Assembly: GCA_028023455.1 (NCBI GenBank)
Contig: JAQFVV010006428.1
Span: 727,501-791,500, forward strand
Direction of reading: 5' to 3'
DNA from: Epiperipatus broadwayi
Lineage: Eukaryota; Onychophora; Udeonychophora; Euonychophora; Peripatidae
DNA: 64,000 bases
Numbering within the stretch: position 1 is the stretch's first letter; every line of letters begins with the position of its first letter. Of this stretch, positions 59,298-64,000 are shown piece after piece. The translations under genes were made by a program, and so were the position numbers. The notes beneath the pieces were generated by a model. That model did not search any database. It worked only from the letters and a program-made list of their open reading frames with translations, and was not told the DNA's origin.

Positions 59298-59915
59298 GCT
59301 CGAAGTGCTTTAATTTATAGCTATTTTGCCAGTCTAACAACTATTTGATCAGAGTGCTGCAATTTACAGTTATTTCTTGAACTAGTAATGGAATTAAAAT
59401 GTTGACTTTATATTTACTGCTGTTGTTTCTTTTTTTTATCTGCTCATAGTGCTGCAATTTACAGTTACTGATCTAATTACTAATAGAATTTATACATTGA
59501 CTAGATTATTATTACTGCTGCTGTTTCTTTTTGATCTCCGATTTCCAGTTACTTTTCCAGTCTGAAAAGCATCTACTGAAAGTGCTGCAATTTACAGTCA
59601 TTTTTCTAATTACTAATTGACTTAATATGTTGACTTTGGTATTACTGTTTTTTTTTACTTGCTTTGAGATCAAAAACATTTTAAATTCTGTTTATAAAAC
59701 AACTCATCAAACTGCTGCAATTTTCAGTTATTTCTCTAGTCGAAAAACCAATTGATCATAGTATAGCAATTTAGAGTTCTTATTCTATATTTTTTCATAT
59801 TCAATTAATACGTTGACTTTTCTACTCAAAGAGCTGCAGGAATTTATTGTTTTTTTTTTCTTTACTAATTGAATACATACGTTGACTTTGTTATTATTGC
59901 TGGGGTTTTTTTTTT
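59298..59915 (+). repeat. Degenerate minisatellite, right part
   Basis: Continuation of 54045-54610, with clearer units: agtgctgcaatttacagtta, a spacer ending ctaattactaattga, and tgttgactttggtattactg, repeated about five times with indels. Confidence 0.75.
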
Positions 59916-59990
59916 TTTTTTTGGACAACATTCGTTTCAAAATATAAATTGCCATTGGTTTACATTGCTTAGTAAAATTCCATTTTTTAG

Positions 59991-60125
59991 CATCTACTAC
60001 GCAATCACGTGCTCTACAACCATTTCGGAGAAGAAGGAATGGCGGGAGAGACTGATAATTGCATTTTGTATGCAAGAATTCCATTACAAATTAAAGATTT
60101 AAACTACAACACACTATTTCAGACA
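59991..60125 (+). CDS. Candidate internal coding exon of an unknown gene
   Basis: After a pyrimidine-rich acceptor (cattttttag) there are exactly 45 open codons before donor gtaagt (60126), phase 0 at both ends. The peptide includes LLRNHVLYNHFGEEGMAGE and ARIPLQIKDLNYNTLFQ. G+C is clearly above the flanks. I do not recognise a family. It does not resemble the part of P4HA expected after the 47306 exon, and its phase (0) differs from that donor (phase 2), so it is probably another gene or a later, diverged exon. The longer overlapping frame in another phase stops inside and is less likely. Confidence 0.5.
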
Positions 60126-60492
60126 GTAAGTAGCCTTTTGTTGAATATTTTGTAATGTGATTTTAAAAACTTTTTGTACAAATTTCGGTATTTTTCTTGG
60201 TTTTAAATCATTCGATTAAATTTAACGTTCAAGCATCGTCTGCTTAAGTGTCTATTTCATAGAATTTTTTTTTTTTACTTTTAAAAAGATATATTTGTGT
60301 TGTGTTAATTTCATGCAGAAAAATGGATCCAATATGCCTTCATTAGTATAATTTTTTTTGAAACTGATGGAAGAAAATAACAAAATGTGGCTCTTTGCGT
60401 CGTTAAATTTTATTGTTTGCTTCTGTCTACTCTGCATAGAAGTACGTGTATATTTCCTATAAAATTTATTTTTGTGTATTTTTCTTAAACTA
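60126..60492. other. AT-rich sequence, intron if the exon candidate is real
   Basis: Nothing else recognised. Confidence 0.4.
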
Positions 60493-60670
60493 TTGGGTAT
60501 TATTCCTGCAACCAAGGAAAGAAAGGAGGACTTTTCACCTTCCTATCAAAGCATTGCTAACTTTGTAATGTTTGATGTTGCCAAAATCATAACATTAAAA
60601 AGTTTGCGGTCTATTGATACGAATGTGAAAAATCCTACTATCTTCCCTTGGTTGCAGGAATAATACCCAA
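60493..60670. mobile_element. 178-bp MITE with 25-bp perfect TIRs
   Basis: ttgggtattattcctgcaac + caagg (60493-60517) is exactly inverted at 60646-60670, and weaker pairing continues inward (ggacttttcac against gtgaaaaatcc). No coding content. The target duplication is unclear. Confidence 0.88.
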
Positions 60671-61869
60671 GTTATAAATATAACATTGTTAAATTATAAT
60701 AAAATTAGTTAATGTTTTTAAAACCAGAGAAATTGATTTGTCCAAGTGTGTTTTCTTTGAGTTTTCGTATCCACACACATGATCTATAAAGATTAATGGT
60801 TTGAAACATTATTTGTTTGCACGTGATTTTAAAAGATTATTTGGAACATTATTATTGCACATGATTAATAAAAATATATTATCATAATTGTTATAATTAC
60901 AGAACATTTGATTATTGGTGATTGTTTAAAATTATCTAATACCAATTTTAATTTTATAATGCAATCGTATTAAGAATATAATATTTTCTATGAATGCCAA
61001 GTAATAAATAAAAAATTATAGGATGTTTTATAAGAATTTATGATTTTACTTGTAATTAAATAGATGTATGATTTTAAGAACCGTTAAGATATTTTAGTTG
61101 TTTAGTGTTGTTTTTGTGAGGGTGGTTAAATATATGGAAAATCCCTCATTATATTTAACTACATGGTATTATTATTATTATTTGAAATGAATCTGAGATA
61201 TCAAATAATTATAGAGTTGCATGGAACGATGGTAGACAGAAATTACAGTTAATGTTATATTGTAATATTATTTTACGAAAGAATAGTAATTGATTTATTG
61301 TTTTCATAATAAATTTTCATAAATTATTAAGTTAGGATTACTCTATGTTTGTTATAAGACATGAGGCTATTACAAGGTAGTTTTGTTTTATGGACTAAGT
61401 AAGAGTGAATTCTTATGCCATTGAGAGTATATATTTTGGGGTATATCATCAATGTTAAGCTGTTGTACCTTGCTGAATGTCTGATGTGAAGAATTTCATA
61501 ATTTTATTAGTATTTTTTAGTCGAACCATATTTTAAATGTAATTAATGAGCTAATTGTAATTTAAATTAGTAGTAAAATAAATGAGCTGAGTATTTAATT
61601 TGAATCCTGATTATTTATTATTGTTAATAATATTATTATATTTTAACTTGGTTAATTTATTGTATTTAATTGTTATGAAATATTAGTTTTGTTAGTTATT
61701 ATATGGTACAAGTGTATTTTGAGCTAGTTATAATAATATCTATCTTAATACCTATTATTTATGTACCTCAACTATAGTTTATTATATTTATCAATAGTTA
61801 ACCAATTTATCTTAAGCAAAGATACTATATATATATAGTGCCATATTGGTTTATGCCACATAAAGATCT
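60671..61869. other. AT-rich sequence
   Basis: Nothing recognised. Confidence 0.4.
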
Positions 61870-64000
61870 CATAGTGATGAAGTACTAAAAGATTTTTATA
61901 TGGATGTACAAAAGGAATTTAATCAGATTAAATAACATTTTTTAAATTGGTATGTGGGATTTTAATACTAGAATTGGTCAACAAATAAAAGATGAAAGTG
62001 CTATAGATAAATTTGGTAATAGAAATGAGAGAGGACACATATTTGTTGAGTATAGAGAAAAAGAAAAACTTTATATTATGAATTCTCTTTTTTGAGCAAA
62101 AATGTTAAAGTGGACATGGAAGCATCCAAATGAAGGTAGAGCAGAATTGGATTATATTTTGACTAATGGAAAATACATATTTCAAGATTTTAATGTTCCT
62201 AATAAAATTAACACAGGAAGTCATCATTGATTAGTAAGATGTAAGATGCATGTTAATGCAAATCTAGGGAGACAAAAATTATTAAGAAAAACAATATTTA
62301 CAGTTGTTAATGCAAATCTAGAGAGACAAAAATTATTAAGAAAAACAATATTTACAGTTGATATTCCTAATCTTCAAAAACATTCTAATGAATTTAAATT
62401 AGAACTTGCAAATCGTTTTCAAGTATTAGTAGATTTTGAACATGATTCGGATTTGAATGAAATTTATAGGAAAATAACTGATACACATTTAAAAACAACA
62501 GCAAAAATAGCTGGTAGAAAAAAGCAATTGACCAATTAAATTTCTACCCAGACTAGAGAATTTATGAAAAAAAGAAGAAGTGGGAAGATATATAAAAATG
62601 AAGCATTAAGAAGGATTGAAAATCTAAAATTTTGTAAAATGGTACAAAAAAGAATTGACTGTGATATAAGAAACTATAATTGTAAACTAGAAGAGAAGCT
62701 GTAAAAGAGAATAATAATCTCAAGACTGTAAAACAACATTTTTGTATAGATATGAAATCTGCAGTAAGACAAAAATGAAACTATTACTAAAAAGAGAGAT
62801 GATATAAAATGGGAAGAAGAGTTTTATCAAGAATTATATAATAATAATAAAGCAAATACTTCCTACATGTATTATATCTTCTGAATTGATCTGGATTTTA
62901 AAGAAGTGAGACATGCAATTAAATTTATGAAGAAGGGAAAGCTCCAGGAAATGATAGAATTATAATCGATAGACTTTAAAAAAGCAGGTAAAGAAATAGG
63001 AAAAAATGACAAAGTTATATACCAAATGTCTAAATGATAAAGATGTACAAGATGATTGGAAAAATGGTGAATTAATATTAATATTTTAAAAAGGAGATTA
63101 AGAACATCTTAGAAATTACAGACCTATCCATCAGTTATCAGTTTTAAACAACATTTTTACTAAGATAATTACAACTCCTCTACAGAAAACATTGGATTTC
63201 AACCAACCAAAAAAATAAGCTAGATTTAAAAGCGGTTTTAGTACAGTAGATCATATCCAAGTATGGAGAGAAGTTATAGAAGGGACTAATGAATTTGTGT
63301 TGCCATTATGCTTTGGATTTGTAGATTATTGATTTTATAAGCATTTTTTCAGTCATTAAAGCATTGGATCATCAATGTACTGATCCACGATATTGTCATA
63401 TTCAGAAAAATATTTATAAAATGCAGCAGAAACAATTACATTATGTAATTATAATAGGAAGGTTAACATTGAGAAGGATTTAAGAGAGGGTGACTCTATA
63501 TATCCAAAATCTTCTACAGCAGTGCTGCAAGAAGTATTTTGTGGATTAAAATGGGAAGCTAAAGGGGTAAAAGTACACTGACTTTATTTAAGTCATTTAT
63601 ATTTTGCTGATGATGCCATTGTTTTTGCAAATAATGTTTTAGAGCTTCAAGAAATCCTGCAAAAGTTATCAGATAAAAGTAAGAAAGTAGGACTAAAGGT
63701 AAATGTTAAAAAAACTAAACTAATGTTCAATGGATTTTCTCATAAGATTAAACTATGATTGATTATGATGAGTTAGAACAAGTTAACAACTACAAATACT
63801 TTGGTCAGAGTTACTACAGATGGAAATGTAATGGATGAAATCAATCATAGAATTATCTTGTTTGGAGTGCTTTTTGTAAAAATAACTTAATATTAAAAGG
63901 AAATATGCTTATGTGTTTAAAAAGGAAGATTTTTAATAAATGTGTTTTACCAGTTCTTACTTAGAGATCTGAGACTTGAACCCTTAATAGAAGAGTAATA
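61870..64000 (+). mobile_element. RTE-type LINE, long copy 3, cut by the window end
   Basis: The longest RTE copy here. It starts inside the AP-endonuclease domain: remnants of the GDFN region (GFNTRIG-like near 61955), FGNRNERGH, then KWTWKHPN, AELDYILTNGK and NTGSHH, the catalytic end of the nuclease. The linker frame is 62246-62539. RT fragments follow with AGFRSGFS-like and STVDHIQ near 63245 and the catalytic FADD near 63603 (read as FADDAI). Many stops and shifts. Both the 5' start and the 3' end are missing or outside. Confidence 0.88.
62252..62359 (+). repeat. 54-bp in-frame tandem duplication in the RTE linker
   Basis: Two direct units of 54 bp (62252-62305, 62306-62359) differing at a single position by eye. 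54 is a multiple of three, so the frame is kept (VNANLGRQKLLRKTIFTV then VNANLERQKLL...). Confidence 0.9.

Noticed and set aside
59869-60102. 77-codon + frame across the exon candidate
   Set aside because: It runs through a poly-T tract and stops before the splice donor; the alternative frame is open from acceptor to donor.
1-64000. CRISPR arrays, bacterial operons, rRNA genes
   Set aside because: Nothing of the kind is seen. Introns, LINEs and P4HA show animal nuclear DNA, and repeats here are dispersed, inverted or simple.

Overview
The window is AT-rich (by eye about three quarters A+T) nuclear DNA of an animal. This rests on two genes for the alpha subunit of collagen prolyl 4-hydroxylase (P4HA), on short exons with GT/AG introns, and on animal-type transposons (RTE LINEs, Penelope-like elements, a Gypsy LTR element, a Buster/ZBED5-like hAT). 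Very long introns and a high repeat load suggest a large, repeat-rich invertebrate genome. I cannot decide between cnidarian, flatworm, mollusc or another phylum from sequence alone.

Genes. The only clearly recognised host genes are two P4HA paralogues head to tail on the + strand. The first is represented by its last three coding exons (18679-18747, 18931-19027, 39822-39907). Its final intron is about 20.8 kb and full of repeats. Its upstream exons were not found and probably lie left of the window. The second starts at 47306 with a signal-peptide exon ending at 47487, and I could not find its later exons. Two further exon-like pieces of unknown identity are at 59991-60125 (+) and 15843-15928 (-).

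Layout. 1-8.7 kb: a dispersed repeat (R1), a 1.45-kb fold-back, clustered fold-back family A repeats interrupted by a 1-kb TIR element, and two tiny tRNA-derived SINEs. 8.7-15.5 kb: a decayed coiled-coil ORF and two Penelope-like elements, the second carrying an inverted copy of its own 3' end and a 743-bp insertion with a 4-bp duplication. 15.5-18.2 kb: an exon candidate, fold-back family C and an RTE LINE. 18.3-39.9 kb: P4HA gene 1 with its giant intron (palindromes, a second R1 copy, GATA-type simple repeats, family B fold-backs, an inverse RTE, a second-lineage Penelope fragment). 40-47 kb: intergenic, with a hAT remnant, a MITE and a candidate hammerhead ribozyme. 47.3-54 kb: start of P4HA gene 2 and its AT-rich first intron. 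54-60 kb: a decayed Gypsy retrotransposon with both LTRs, sitting in a degenerate minisatellite. 60-64 kb: exon candidate, a MITE, and a long RTE copy running off the end.

Function. The P4HA products would work in the endoplasmic reticulum on procollagen. Nearly everything else is mobile DNA. The most interesting non-coding signal is the hammerhead core at 43.7 kb, with apparently decayed versions at the 3' ends of the two Penelope elements.
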